In this document: positions 1 through 5,236 of the stretch, piece by piece | Numbering within the stretch: position 1 is the first letter of the stretch | How the letters are laid out: each line of letters opens with the position of its first letter | Origin: Candidatus Curtissbacteria bacterium RIFCSPLOWO2_01_FULL_37_9 | Lineage (GTDB): Bacteria > Patescibacteriota > Microgenomatia > Curtissbacterales > GWA2-41-24 | Assembly (NCBI GenBank): GCA_001776425.1 | Contig: MFBN01000020.1 | Location: 45,274 to 53,428, forward strand | Length of the DNA: 8,155 bases | Reading direction: 5' to 3' | The notes under the pieces: generated by a model | What the model was told of the DNA's origin: nothing | Databases searched by the model: none | Seen by the model: the letters and a program-made list of their open reading frames with translations, nothing else | Position numbers and translations under genes: made by a program

Positions 1-52
1 CCATTTTACAAAATGGGCATGTTGTTGTGGTGTACATGGTGACTTTAGCCAT
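1..52 (-). CDS. Glutaredoxin-like protein, N-terminal fragment (cut by window edge)
   Basis: Only the first 17 codons are inside the window, reading MAKVTMYTTTTCPFCKM. A beta strand followed by a Cys-Pro-Phe-Cys redox motif (Cys12 and Cys15) is the standard opening of the glutaredoxin/NrdH group, which reduce disulfides or serve as electron donors in the cytoplasm. The start is well supported. The ATG lies 8 bases after a GGAGG that belongs to GGAGGTGAT, an almost perfect Shine-Dalgarno. A second in-frame ATG at codon 6 lacks such spacing. The first 8 bases overlap the end of the upstream zinc-knuckle gene, so the two are probably one transcript and translationally coupled. Whether it is a glutaredoxin, NrdH-redoxin or a glutaredoxin-domain fusion cannot be decided from this fragment. 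Confidence 0.75.
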   Translation of the reverse strand, partial: MAKVTMYTTTTCPFCKM

Positions 53-350
53 CTAAATCACCTCCATCATCATAATCAGGATTAATTTTATTATAACTGA
101 ACATATTTTTAGTATATAACTTACGTAGAACAGCTCTATTATTAAATTGATAATTACTCTGGCCAATTTCCGACGAATAATTTCTGAACAAATTTTGCGC
201 TTTGCAATGTTTGCATATTCCCAAAGACATTTCTCCTTGGGGACTTTCTATTTTCCAGTAATGCTGACAGTTTTTTCCGTCTGCTGCATCCTCAATTTTA
301 TTTGATGAATTAACTCTATCAGGAATATTCCGGAATAATTTTTCAGTCAC
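45..350 (-). CDS. Small zinc-knuckle protein of unknown function
   Basis: This 101-residue protein has one recognisable block in the middle, residues 28-58. It shows C28-x-H30, a tryptophan at 32, then C46-x2-C49 and an aromatic-Arg-Asn-Tyr tail. The Cys/His spacing fits a small treble-clef or zinc-ribbon site. I recall similar short blocks (Cys-x-His-x-Trp, Ser-x-Gly-x-Cys-x2-Cys, Phe-x-Asn) in proteins of Chloroflexi and CPR bacteria, with no known function. The N-terminal 25 residues and the acidic C-terminal tail look disordered. The start is GTG, with no Shine-Dalgarno visible upstream, so the true start could lie a little downstream. It overlaps the following glutaredoxin-like gene by 8 bases. 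A DNA- or RNA-binding role is possible, but nothing here shows it. Confidence 0.7.
   Translation of the reverse strand: MTEKLFRNIPDRVNSSNKIEDAADGKNCQHYWKIESPQGEMSLGICKHCKAQNLFRNYSSEIGQSNYQFNNRAVLRKLYTKNMFSYNKINPDYDDGGDLDG
57..65 (-). promoter_or_regulatory. Strong Shine-Dalgarno for the glutaredoxin-like gene
   Basis: Reading on the minus strand the bases are GGAGGTGAT, nearly the full anti-Shine-Dalgarno complement. Eight bases separate GGAGG from the ATG at 52-50. The site lies inside the last codons of the upstream gene and fixes the start of the glutaredoxin-like gene. Confidence 0.7.
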
Positions 351-426
351 TTATGTTATTTTAGAAGAAAAGTATATTATATTTATTGTTAATTATTATA
401 GATTATAAAAAAAACAGACTCAATAC

Positions 427-455
427 TTGCATTATTCATAAAATCACAATATCTT
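427..455 (+). promoter_or_regulatory. Possible sigma-70 promoter of the dsbB-dsbA operon
   Basis: TTGCAT at 427-432 and TATCTT at 450-455 are separated by 17 bases. Transcription would begin near 462, giving a leader of about 35 bases before the GTG start. Both boxes deviate from consensus, and the whole 351-496 gap is very AT-rich, so chance matches are likely. Confidence 0.35.
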
Positions 456-496
456 TATTGCAGTTGCTTTTTTTTAAATTTTAAATTAGGACAACA

Positions 497-934
497 GTGA
501 AAAATCTCATTAGCTATATTAGAAATTATGCGCTTTATATCGGCTTTATCCAAGCATGGATTGCAGTTTTGGGCAGCTTGTATTTTTCAGAAATTAAACA
601 TTGGACACCTTGTGTACTATGTTGGTATCAACGGATTTTTATGTTTCCTATAGCAATTATTTTAGCAGTGGCAATAATTAGAAAAGATAAAAATGTCGCT
701 TACTACGTCTTACCGTTGTCAATTTTGGGGGCGCTTGTCGGTTTTTATCAATATTTACTGCAGATGACTGCGCTTAAACAGATAAATCTAATTTCCTGTA
801 GCTCGCTCGAGCCCTGTAGTGCCATCCAGGTTATATATATCGGCTTTATAACCATACCATTTCTTTCTATGAGTGCCTTTATTATAATTGGACTTATTAT
901 GCTTATTTTGGTAAAATATAGTGCTAAAAAATGA
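497..934 (+). CDS. dsbB: Disulfide bond formation protein B (DsbB/BdbC-type)
   Basis: This 145-residue integral membrane protein reoxidises a DsbA-type thiol oxidase and passes the electrons to quinone. Four hydrophobic segments are visible at roughly residues 12-30, 47-62, 67-88 and 112-141. The first redox pair is C39-V-L-C42, followed by W43-Y44-Q45-R46, the conserved CxxC-W-x-Q-R signature. The second pair is C101 and C107, a C-x5-C loop. Length and the C-x5-C spacing match the short BdbC branch better than enterobacterial DsbB (about 175 residues). The start is GTG, with AGGA five bases upstream at 488-491. Its TGA overlaps the ATG of the next gene in an ATGA, so the partner DsbA is translationally coupled. 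Assignment is secure; direct tests of quinone use are outside what sequence shows. Confidence 0.95.
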   Translation: MKNLISYIRNYALYIGFIQAWIAVLGSLYFSEIKHWTPCVLCWYQRIFMFPIAIILAVAIIRKDKNVAYYVLPLSILGALVGFYQYLLQMTALKQINLISCSSLEPCSAIQVIYIGFITIPFLSMSAFIIIGLIMLILVKYSAKK

Positions 935-1581
935 ATACCAATACGAAGTTTTTTGTTGGAATTGGCCTATCGACGATTCTGATAATTGTGGCCGGCGTAT
1001 TTCTATTGGGCAGAAGTAGTGGTCAGAAAAGTGAAGTGGGAGGAGTTACAGATCAAGCTGTTTTATCAGGAGACGCCAGACATGCTATCGGAGACCCAAA
1101 TGCTCCCTTTAAAATAGTCGAGTTTGCCGATTTTCAGTGTCCTGCCTGTAGAGTTGCTTATCCAATCGTTAAAAAGATAATAGAAGAAAGTACAGATAAA
1201 GTCTTTTTTGTTTATCGTTACTACCCTTTGTCTTCACATAAAAACGGCAAAATAGCTTCCCAGGCAGCCGAAGCAGCCGGTTTACAGGAAAAGTTCTGGG
1301 AAATGCACGATCTTCTTTATGAAAAGCAGTCTGAGTGGTCGGAATCTAACAAACCAAAAGAAGTTTTTGAGGGTTATGCCAAAGATCTTGAACTTGATGT
1401 TCAAAAATTTAAGGATGATATGACTAATGTAATTACCTCGGTTAACCAAGATTATGCGGATGGAAATAAAGTTGGAGTTTCTTCAACGCCGACTTTTTTT
1501 ATAAACGGCCAAAAATATCCCGGAGTACTCCAACAATCCCAATTTCAGGAATTAATCGATCAAGAGTCTAAAAGTTTGTAA
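931..1581 (+). CDS. dsbA: DsbA-family thiol-disulfide oxidoreductase, membrane-anchored
   Basis: This 216-residue protein introduces or reshuffles disulfides in exported proteins and is kept oxidised by the DsbB-type protein encoded just upstream. One hydrophobic segment (about residues 7-27) anchors it with the catalytic part outside the membrane. No lipobox cysteine is seen. A linker leads to a thioredoxin-like domain from about residue 50. The active site is C70-P-A-C73 in the context FADFQCPAC, typical of the DsbA/BdbD/DsbG-like DSBA group. The cis-proline loop is T186-P187 before TFFING. The helical insertion lies between, about residues 107-165. The start overlaps the dsbB stop by four bases, and no separate Shine-Dalgarno is seen, so re-initiation is likely. 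The CPAC dipeptide suggests an oxidase, but isomerase activity cannot be excluded. Confidence 0.95.
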   Translation: MNTNTKFFVGIGLSTILIIVAGVFLLGRSSGQKSEVGGVTDQAVLSGDARHAIGDPNAPFKIVEFADFQCPACRVAYPIVKKIIEESTDKVFFVYRYYPLSSHKNGKIASQAAEAAGLQEKFWEMHDLLYEKQSEWSESNKPKEVFEGYAKDLELDVQKFKDDMTNVITSVNQDYADGNKVGVSSTPTFFINGQKYPGVLQQSQFQELIDQESKSL

Positions 1582-1583
1582 AT

Positions 1584-1597
1584 TGTGGCCCTAAGGG
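1584..1597. repeat. Direct copy of the tRNA-Glu 3' end (possible attachment-site scar)
   Basis: The 14 bases TGTGGCCCTAAGGG are identical, and in the same orientation, to 2707-2720. That second copy comprises the last four T-stem bases, the acceptor 3' strand and the discriminator of the tRNA-Glu gene, plus two bases beyond. The tRNA's 3' end faces this copy and the hydrolase gene lies between, which is the geometry left by an element integrated at a tRNA 3' end. The copy also forms an 8-pair hairpin (1584-1591 with 1595-1602, loop TAA, two G-T pairs). It has no T-run after it and is a poor intrinsic terminator. Confidence 0.45.
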
Positions 1598-1679
1598 CTA
1601 CGCAATGGAACCAGATATTCACTGAATTCAAGTCGTTATACTCAGCTTTGGCTGTATCTTCAAAACCAAGTTCAAACTA

Positions 1680-2621
1680 TCACCCACTCGGAAGTTGAAC
1701 AAGATTTGCTATTATTTCTAACTCACTAATTATCTTTTCCTTAATTGCTTTTTCTTTTGTTGCTGAATGGGCAGCGTTTACAAATGAAAGTTTTGAGCCT
1801 TTTATTTTTTTGTGGAGATTATAGGCGTTTACTGAAGGGCAAATAAAATCATATCTTCCTTGAATTATAGATGTTGGAATTCCAGAAAGCTTGGAGGCGT
1901 TTTTAAGAATGTAGTTGTTAGGAAGAAAACAGTTATTTGTCATGTAGTATGCTTCAAGAATACAAAGTGCTTTATATGGAAACTCATTTAGGTCATCAAT
2001 AATTTCTTTTTCAGTCATGCTCATAGCAAGAAATGAAGACTCATAGAAAGCCCACTCAAACGCATATTTGTCGGAATCTTTTGAACTTGAAGACATTCTC
2101 TTTAAGTAGTAAGAAGGAATGTTTTTTCTTTCACTAATAGGAACAAGACCAACAAATCGTTCCCAACGCTCTGGAAAAAACTTTTTAACTCCACCTTGAT
2201 AATAATGTTTAATGTCTCCCTTTGTTCCTAAAAATACCCCCCAAACTATTAGTGCAGAAACATATTCTTTATGCTCAATTACAAATATAAGACCAAGCGT
2301 AGCCCCCCACGAGCCTCCAAAAACAATAACCTTTTTAAATCCAAGGAAGTCTAGGAGTGCTTTGATATCTTGTATTAGTTTTTGGGTGGTATTTTCGTGG
2401 ATAGAAGCAAATGGAGTACTTTTTCCTGAACCTCTCTGGTCATAAAAAATTACATTATATCTTTTAGGATTGAAATAACTTTTGTGTTTATCGTTGTAAC
2501 CGGAACCTGGGCCACCATGAAGATATAAAACAGGAATACCTCTGGGGTTACCAAATAACTCGTAATTTAGAACATGTCCGTCAGTAACTTTGAAAGTCCC
2601 AGACTTATAAGGTTTTGTCAC
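1680..2621 (-). CDS. pip: Proline iminopeptidase-type alpha/beta hydrolase (peptidase S33)
   Basis: This 313-residue protein, the usual size for the family, is expected to remove N-terminal proline from peptides in the cytoplasm. Motifs follow the S33 order: oxyanion segment H35-G-G-P-G39, then D61-Q-R-G-S-G-K-S68, then nucleophile elbow G102-G-S104-W-G106. The acid D258 lies in GRYDFICP and the catalytic H285 in AAHSA. A helical cap spans about residues 135-240 and carries E194 and E223, in positions that bind the free amino end in known enzymes. The start is GTG without a visible Shine-Dalgarno. The next in-frame triplet after its TGA is TAG, so termination is double. It is the only gene between the tRNA-Glu and a copy of that tRNA's 3' end, which hints at acquisition as a cassette. 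A related amide or ester hydrolase remains possible. Confidence 0.88.
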   Translation of the reverse strand: MTKPYKSGTFKVTDGHVLNYELFGNPRGIPVLYLHGGPGSGYNDKHKSYFNPKRYNVIFYDQRGSGKSTPFASIHENTTQKLIQDIKALLDFLGFKKVIVFGGSWGATLGLIFVIEHKEYVSALIVWGVFLGTKGDIKHYYQGGVKKFFPERWERFVGLVPISERKNIPSYYLKRMSSSSKDSDKYAFEWAFYESSFLAMSMTEKEIIDDLNEFPYKALCILEAYYMTNNCFLPNNYILKNASKLSGIPTSIIQGRYDFICPSVNAYNLHKKIKGSKLSFVNAAHSATKEKAIKEKIISELEIIANLVQLPSG

Positions 2622-2627
2622 AAAGCA

Positions 2628-2636
2628 ATTTTAACA
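2628..2636 (-). promoter_or_regulatory. Extended -10 element before the hydrolase gene, possibly leaderless
   Basis: On the minus strand the bases read TGTTAAAAT, an extended -10 (TGn plus TAAAAT). Six bases follow before the G of the GTG start at 2621. That spacing would put the transcript start at or very near the start codon. This would explain the missing Shine-Dalgarno. No good -35 box is seen. Confidence 0.3.
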
Positions 2637-2708
2637 AATTCTTTAAGTCAAAGCTCAAGTTTCATTTAATACCTTGGGGTAGTCAATTTCCGAAGCTAAA
2701 AAACTCTG

Positions 2709-2780
2709 TGGCCCTAAGGGGAATCGAACCCCTGTTTGCACCTTGAAAGGGTGCCGTCCTAACCGCTAGACGATAGAGCC
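2709..2780 (-). tRNA. tRNA-Glu (anticodon UUC)
   Basis: The minus strand folds into a complete 72-base cloverleaf. The acceptor is GGCTCTA paired with TAGGGCC, and the discriminator is A. The D-stem is GTCT/GGAC, the anticodon stem GCACC/GGTGC with loop CTTTCAA (anticodon TTC), and the T-arm AGGGG-TTCGATT-CCCCT. The bases after the discriminator are CA then G, so CCA is not encoded and must be added by the CCA-adding enzyme. It lies between the channel-like gene and the hydrolase. Its last 14 bases, with two flanking bases included, recur at 1584-1597. Confidence 0.97.
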
Positions 2781-2832
2781 TTAAAATAATCAACCCTTTT
2801 AACTTTGGTTAATCAGACCTATTCGAATTGCG

Positions 2833-2841
2833 ATTTTAACA
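2833..2841 (-). promoter_or_regulatory. Extended -10 that could drive tRNA-Glu
   Basis: On the minus strand TGTTAAAAT occurs again, matching the element before the hydrolase gene. A start near 2826 would leave a leader of about 46 bases before the tRNA. No convincing -35 lies upstream, and read-through from the channel-like gene is an alternative. Confidence 0.28.
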
Positions 2842-2871
2842 CAGAACGGTCTAATTTAGGAATCTTAAAAT

Positions 2872-3543
2872 TTACTTTTTGAATTTATTCAAAACAGATT
2901 CCAATATCGATTTGGCCGTACTTTGACCACCCAAACCGAATGATAATCCTCCGGCTATTGCAACCATTGCAACAAGGCCCGCAAACAAAATTCTTAAGAG
3001 CTCTTGGGCGACACCCAATTGGTGCAAAACCAAAAAGCCGATGAAGATAATCAAAGACCATTGGGCTACTAGGGCGACTGTATTTGCAAGATCACGGCCT
3101 AATGACCGGCTGGCGGAAAAAGCCACGCGATAGGCGAGTTTTGCAAAAACTAAACCAACTATTGCCAGAATTACCGCAACAATTACATTTGGTATATATA
3201 AGATTAACCTATTTAAAACCAAATTAAAGGCATCAAGACGCCATGCCTGCAGAGTAGGAATTAAAAATACTATTATAATTGACCAACGCGCCAGCTCCGC
3301 TAATATTTCCGACCATTCGATATCTTTGCCTTCTAATTTGACTATTCCGTATTTTGCCAAATACTTTTCAAGCTGGACTGCTTTTAAAGTGGCTACGATA
3401 ACCCGATAAACAACAGCTGCTATAATCAATCCTATTACCAAGACAAATAATCCACCTACTAAAGATGGAATAAAATTAATAAAATTTGCCAGAGATGTCA
3501 AAACAGCTGAAGAAACTGCCGTAGATAGGTCTTCTAAGCTCAA
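2872..3543 (-). CDS. MscS-like/TM-helix-repeat membrane protein lacking the beta domain
   Basis: This is a hydrophobic protein of about 223 residues with four or five membrane segments. Its C-terminal segment is a glycine/alanine-rich helix ending in GGLSFGLGGQSTAKSILE. That resembles the pore helix of MscS channels and the conserved TM-helix (CmpX-like) family. It stops there, about 15 residues later, so the cytoplasmic beta domain of a true MscS is absent. Such short forms are common in the TM-helix family and may still form channels or be regulatory. The reading frame is open from a GTG at 3552, but the Shine-Dalgarno overlaps that GTG. AAGGAGGTGA at 3558-3549 is a perfect ten-base match and sits eight bases from the TTG at 3543, which I take as the start. 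It has its own promoter and is followed by tRNA-Glu. Confidence 0.85.
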   Translation of the reverse strand: MSLEDLSTAVSSAVLTSLANFINFIPSLVGGLFVLVIGLIIAAVVYRVIVATLKAVQLEKYLAKYGIVKLEGKDIEWSEILAELARWSIIIVFLIPTLQAWRLDAFNLVLNRLILYIPNVIVAVILAIVGLVFAKLAYRVAFSASRSLGRDLANTVALVAQWSLIIFIGFLVLHQLGVAQELLRILFAGLVAMVAIAGGLSFGLGGQSTAKSILESVLNKFKK

Positions 3544-3548
3544 ATTAT

Positions 3549-3558
3549 TCACCTCCTT
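3549..3558 (-). promoter_or_regulatory. Perfect Shine-Dalgarno deciding a TTG start
   Basis: The minus strand reads AAGGAGGTGA, the full complement of the usual 16S rRNA 3' end. It overlaps the GTG at 3552-3550, which therefore cannot be the start it serves. The spacing from GGAGG to the TTG at 3543 is eight bases. Confidence 0.65.
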
Positions 3559-3600
3559 CCCTAATTGTATATTTAAAAATACTTTATATAACCTAAATTC

Positions 3601-3630
3601 AGTTTAGAACTATATATATGAAAACGTCAA
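3601..3630 (-). promoter_or_regulatory. Probable promoter of the MscS-like gene
   Basis: On the minus strand TTGACG (3630-3625) is followed, after an 18-base spacer, by TAAACT (3606-3601). Transcription would begin near 3594, giving a leader of about 50 bases that contains the Shine-Dalgarno. The -35 is good and the -10 moderate. It is back-to-back with the tRNA-Lys promoter. Confidence 0.42.
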
Positions 3631-3645
3631 GTGAAAATAATTAGT

Positions 3646-3675
3646 TTGATAGCCAGCATTAGGATCGTATATAAT
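3646..3675 (+). promoter_or_regulatory. Promoter of tRNA-Lys
   Basis: TTGATA at 3646-3651 and a perfect TATAAT at 3670-3675 are 18 bases apart. The predicted start near 3682 leaves a 5' leader of only about six bases before the tRNA. A second TATAAT at 3682-3687 directly abuts the tRNA and is too close to serve as its -10. Confidence 0.6.
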
Positions 3676-3687
3676 AAATTTTATAAT

Positions 3688-3759
3688 GGCCCGCTAGCTC
3701 AATGGTAGAGCAATCGCCTTTTAAGCGATTGGTTACAGGTTCGAGTCCTGTGCGGGTCA
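3688..3759 (+). tRNA. tRNA-Lys (anticodon UUU)
   Basis: A complete 72-base cloverleaf: acceptor GGCCCGC with GCGGGTC (one G-T pair) and discriminator A; D-stem GCTC/GAGC; anticodon stem ATCGC/GCGAT with loop CTTTTAA (anticodon TTT); T-arm ACAGG-TTCGAGT-CCTGT. The bases after the discriminator are CCCA, so CCA is not encoded in register. Confidence 0.97.
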
Positions 3760-3781
3760 CCCAATGATATTTGTGACTTTA

Positions 3782-3796
3782 GAGGCTTTTAGCCTC
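3782..3796 (+). terminator. Short hairpin downstream of tRNA-Lys (possible terminator)
   Basis: GAGGCT and AGCCTC form a perfect six-pair stem with a TTT loop, 22 bases after the tRNA. The bases that follow (GATATTGTCT) have no T-run, so it is not a classic intrinsic terminator. It may end or protect the tRNA-Lys transcript. CCAAT at 3761-3765 and ATTGG at 3812-3816 could form a loose outer closing pair. Confidence 0.35.
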
Positions 3797-3840
3797 GATA
3801 TTGTCTGAAAAATTGGTTAAAAATAGTCTTAAAACATACA

Positions 3841-3861
3841 ACCCCAGCGGGATTCGAACTA
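3841..3861 (-). repeat. tRNA 3'-end remnant (T-loop to acceptor), no full tRNA
   Basis: The minus strand reads GTTCGAATCCCGCTGGGGTTG from about 3861 downward. That is the last T-stem base, the invariant T-loop, the T-stem 3' side (CCCGC) and an acceptor-like 3' strand. On the 5' side the match ends abruptly: the bases before it cannot pair with CCCGC, and no anticodon arm is present. It does not match the 3' end of either tRNA in the window. Such a piece, starting in the T-loop, is the typical residue of tyrosine-recombinase integration into a tRNA gene. If so, the element lies on the higher-coordinate side and the intact tRNA beyond the window. Confidence 0.4.
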
Positions 3862-3878
3862 ATGATTAGATTGTTGCA

Positions 3879-4049
3879 TCAGTCTTCTTTATTTTCTAAA
3901 TTTAAGTCCTCAATATCCTCATCCCAATCTTCTCCATAAAAATGCTGCATTAACCCGCAACACAACTGGTAAATAAATTCTTGTATTTTCTTTAAATCAT
4001 CATCTGATAAATCAGGATAATATTTTTTAATTACATCAAGAGGTAACAT
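3879..4049 (-). CDS. 56-residue acidic protein of unknown function
   Basis: A short gene with clear coding features. It begins MLPLDVIKKYYPDL, continues with a run of Asp and Lys, then a central hydrophobic helix IQEFIYQLCCGLMQHFYG, and ends in a strongly acidic tail. The ATG at 4049 is preceded by GGCGGTGAT (4063-4055), one mismatch from a perfect Shine-Dalgarno at good spacing. In-frame stops block upstream extension. The central vicinal cysteines are at residues 30-31. I vaguely recall small CPR proteins with the same 'Y-x-x-L-[ST]-D-x-x-L-x-x-I-x-x-F-x-Y-x-L' pattern, possibly from mobile regions, but cannot name a family. The fold is probably a helical hairpin, and a phage- or plasmid-type regulator or antitoxin is only a guess. 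It lies between a tRNA remnant and the kinase-like gene. Confidence 0.65.
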   Translation of the reverse strand: MLPLDVIKKYYPDLSDDDLKKIQEFIYQLCCGLMQHFYGEDWDEDIEDLNLENKED

Positions 4050-4054
4050 TGACC

Positions 4055-4063
4055 ATCACCGCC
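4055..4063 (-). promoter_or_regulatory. Shine-Dalgarno of the 56-residue gene
   Basis: Minus-strand GGCGGTGAT lies five bases from the ATG. It matches the canonical GGAGGTGAT at eight of nine bases and is the main evidence that this short frame is translated. Confidence 0.5.
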
Positions 4064-4194
4064 TTCCTCATTTGAAGGTTAAAACTTTTTAGGTTAGCGA
4101 TGGGTCAGAAAATAGAGGGATAAACTTAGCTTTGCTAATTTTGGTATTAGAACAATTCCGCCAAGAGAGTAAAAAGGTATTTATAAAGTGCAGG

Positions 4195-5169
4195 TTATGT
4201 TAGTTCTCTTTGTAAACCTGTACGACCAAGATTAAGCCAATATTCTGTTTCTTCAGTATCATTTCCATTTATATATTTTTCTTGATGAGCGCCCATGAAT
4301 TCCATTGCAACACCTGCTAAAGCATAATCATAAAGATAATCTTGTTCTGCTGCGGTAAGAGGATTTAACTTGCTATATTCATCGCTTACCATCGCGCTTT
4401 TATCACGAAGAGACATAGGATTATCAGGATCGTGGAGTAAATTAGCAGTGATAACGGCTAATTCTTGAATCCGAGGATACCAATTAGCGACAGAAAAATC
4501 TAGGATATAAATCGTGTCGTTATCTCCTTTTAATACATTAGCCTTTGTAAAATCTCCATGTACAAAACAATGAGGTAAATCATTAACAGGAATAGCAGTA
4601 TATCTGGCCATAGCTTGTTGAACAAGCGCAATATCTTCAGGTTTAATATACGCCTTCACCTTATCAAACATTACTTGGATATTTGGAATTGCCCAAGAAT
4701 CAAAAAGATATGGTGGGTGGTGGTCAATTCGATTTACTTTAGCTGCTTGTTCAAGTACTTTTTGTAATTCTTCTGCGTCTGGCGCACGATTAAGCTCAAG
4801 ATAAGATTTACCTTCAACAAACTCCATTAGCATCATTGATAACGAATTAGCTTGGGAATCTGTATAGACTACACCTCCATCCGTAGTTTTTATTAAAGGT
4901 GGATGATTTACGCCTGCTTCTACGGCTTTTTCCATGATAGTACTATAACGAGTAATGTCTTGTGGATATCTTCCCTTAGAGAAGATTTTTGCTACATATT
5001 TATCTTTTGGAGTAGTAATAACTACATTGCAGTCTTCGTAACCAATATCTATTACAGAAAAATCAGTAGGTTTTCCAACCCGATAAGCAGTACAAAGACG
5101 ACCAACTACAAGGTCAAGATTCCCTTTGTAATTTAATCTATCAATAGGTGTCCGTTTATCCATTTCCAT
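4195..5169 (-). CDS. Aminoglycoside phosphotransferase (APH)-fold small-molecule kinase
   Basis: This 324-residue protein belongs to the APH/choline-kinase superfamily, cytoplasmic enzymes that transfer ATP phosphate to hydroxyls of sugars, amino alcohols or antibiotics. Visible motifs are the nucleotide-binding strand with K61 (YVAKIF), the hinge segment MLMEFVEGKSYLEL near 113-126, the catalytic loop H204-G-D206 with N211, and the metal-binding D224 in ILDFSVANW. All catalytic residues are present. The N-terminal 30 residues replace the usual glycine-rich opening with a helical stretch. The ATG at 5169 has AGGA four bases upstream; a second ATG two codons later is equally spaced. Its substrate cannot be read from sequence. 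Known resistance enzymes share only this general fold, so resistance should not be assumed. Homoserine-kinase-like or cell-wall sugar kinases are alternatives. Confidence 0.82.
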   Translation of the reverse strand: MEMDKRTPIDRLNYKGNLDLVVGRLCTAYRVGKPTDFSVIDIGYEDCNVVITTPKDKYVAKIFSKGRYPQDITRYSTIMEKAVEAGVNHPPLIKTTDGGVVYTDSQANSLSMMLMEFVEGKSYLELNRAPDAEELQKVLEQAAKVNRIDHHPPYLFDSWAIPNIQVMFDKVKAYIKPEDIALVQQAMARYTAIPVNDLPHCFVHGDFTKANVLKGDNDTIYILDFSVANWYPRIQELAVITANLLHDPDNPMSLRDKSAMVSDEYSKLNPLTAAEQDYLYDYALAGVAMEFMGAHQEKYINGNDTEETEYWLNLGRTGLQRELT

Positions 5170-5184
5170 TTGATCCTAATCAAC

Positions 5185-5193
5185 TATATAACA
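5185..5193 (-). promoter_or_regulatory. Possible extended -10 for the APH-fold kinase gene
   Basis: On the minus strand TGTTATATA is a TGn-extended -10. Transcription from near 5178 would leave a leader of about nine bases containing AGGA. There is no convincing -35, and the gene could also be read from the genes upstream. Confidence 0.25.
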
Positions 5194-5236
5194 AAAATTA
5201 ACAGAAAGTCTGTGGTATAGCTTTAAGTTTACCATT

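Noticed and set aside
1584..1604. Intrinsic terminator between dsbA and the hydrolase
   Set aside because: The hairpin is real but is followed by CAATGGAACC on the plus strand and no T-run on either strand, so it was recorded as a repeat instead.
1585..1680. Degenerate tRNA on the plus strand downstream of dsbA
   Set aside because: The block begins with the tRNA-Glu end copy and contains TTCAAAC, but no acceptor, anticodon or T-stem pairing can be built.
2212..2445. Open frame of 77 codons on the plus strand
   Set aside because: It lies wholly antisense inside the hydrolase gene, has no Shine-Dalgarno and no recognisable protein pattern; the hydrolase motifs on the other strand are unmistakable.
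4903..5136. Plus-strand open frame of 77 codons
   Set aside because: Antisense shadow of the APH-fold kinase gene with composition typical of a reversed frame.
4195..5169. Antibiotic-resistance gene
   Set aside because: Only the general kinase fold and catalytic residues are visible; nothing identifies an aminoglycoside or macrolide substrate.
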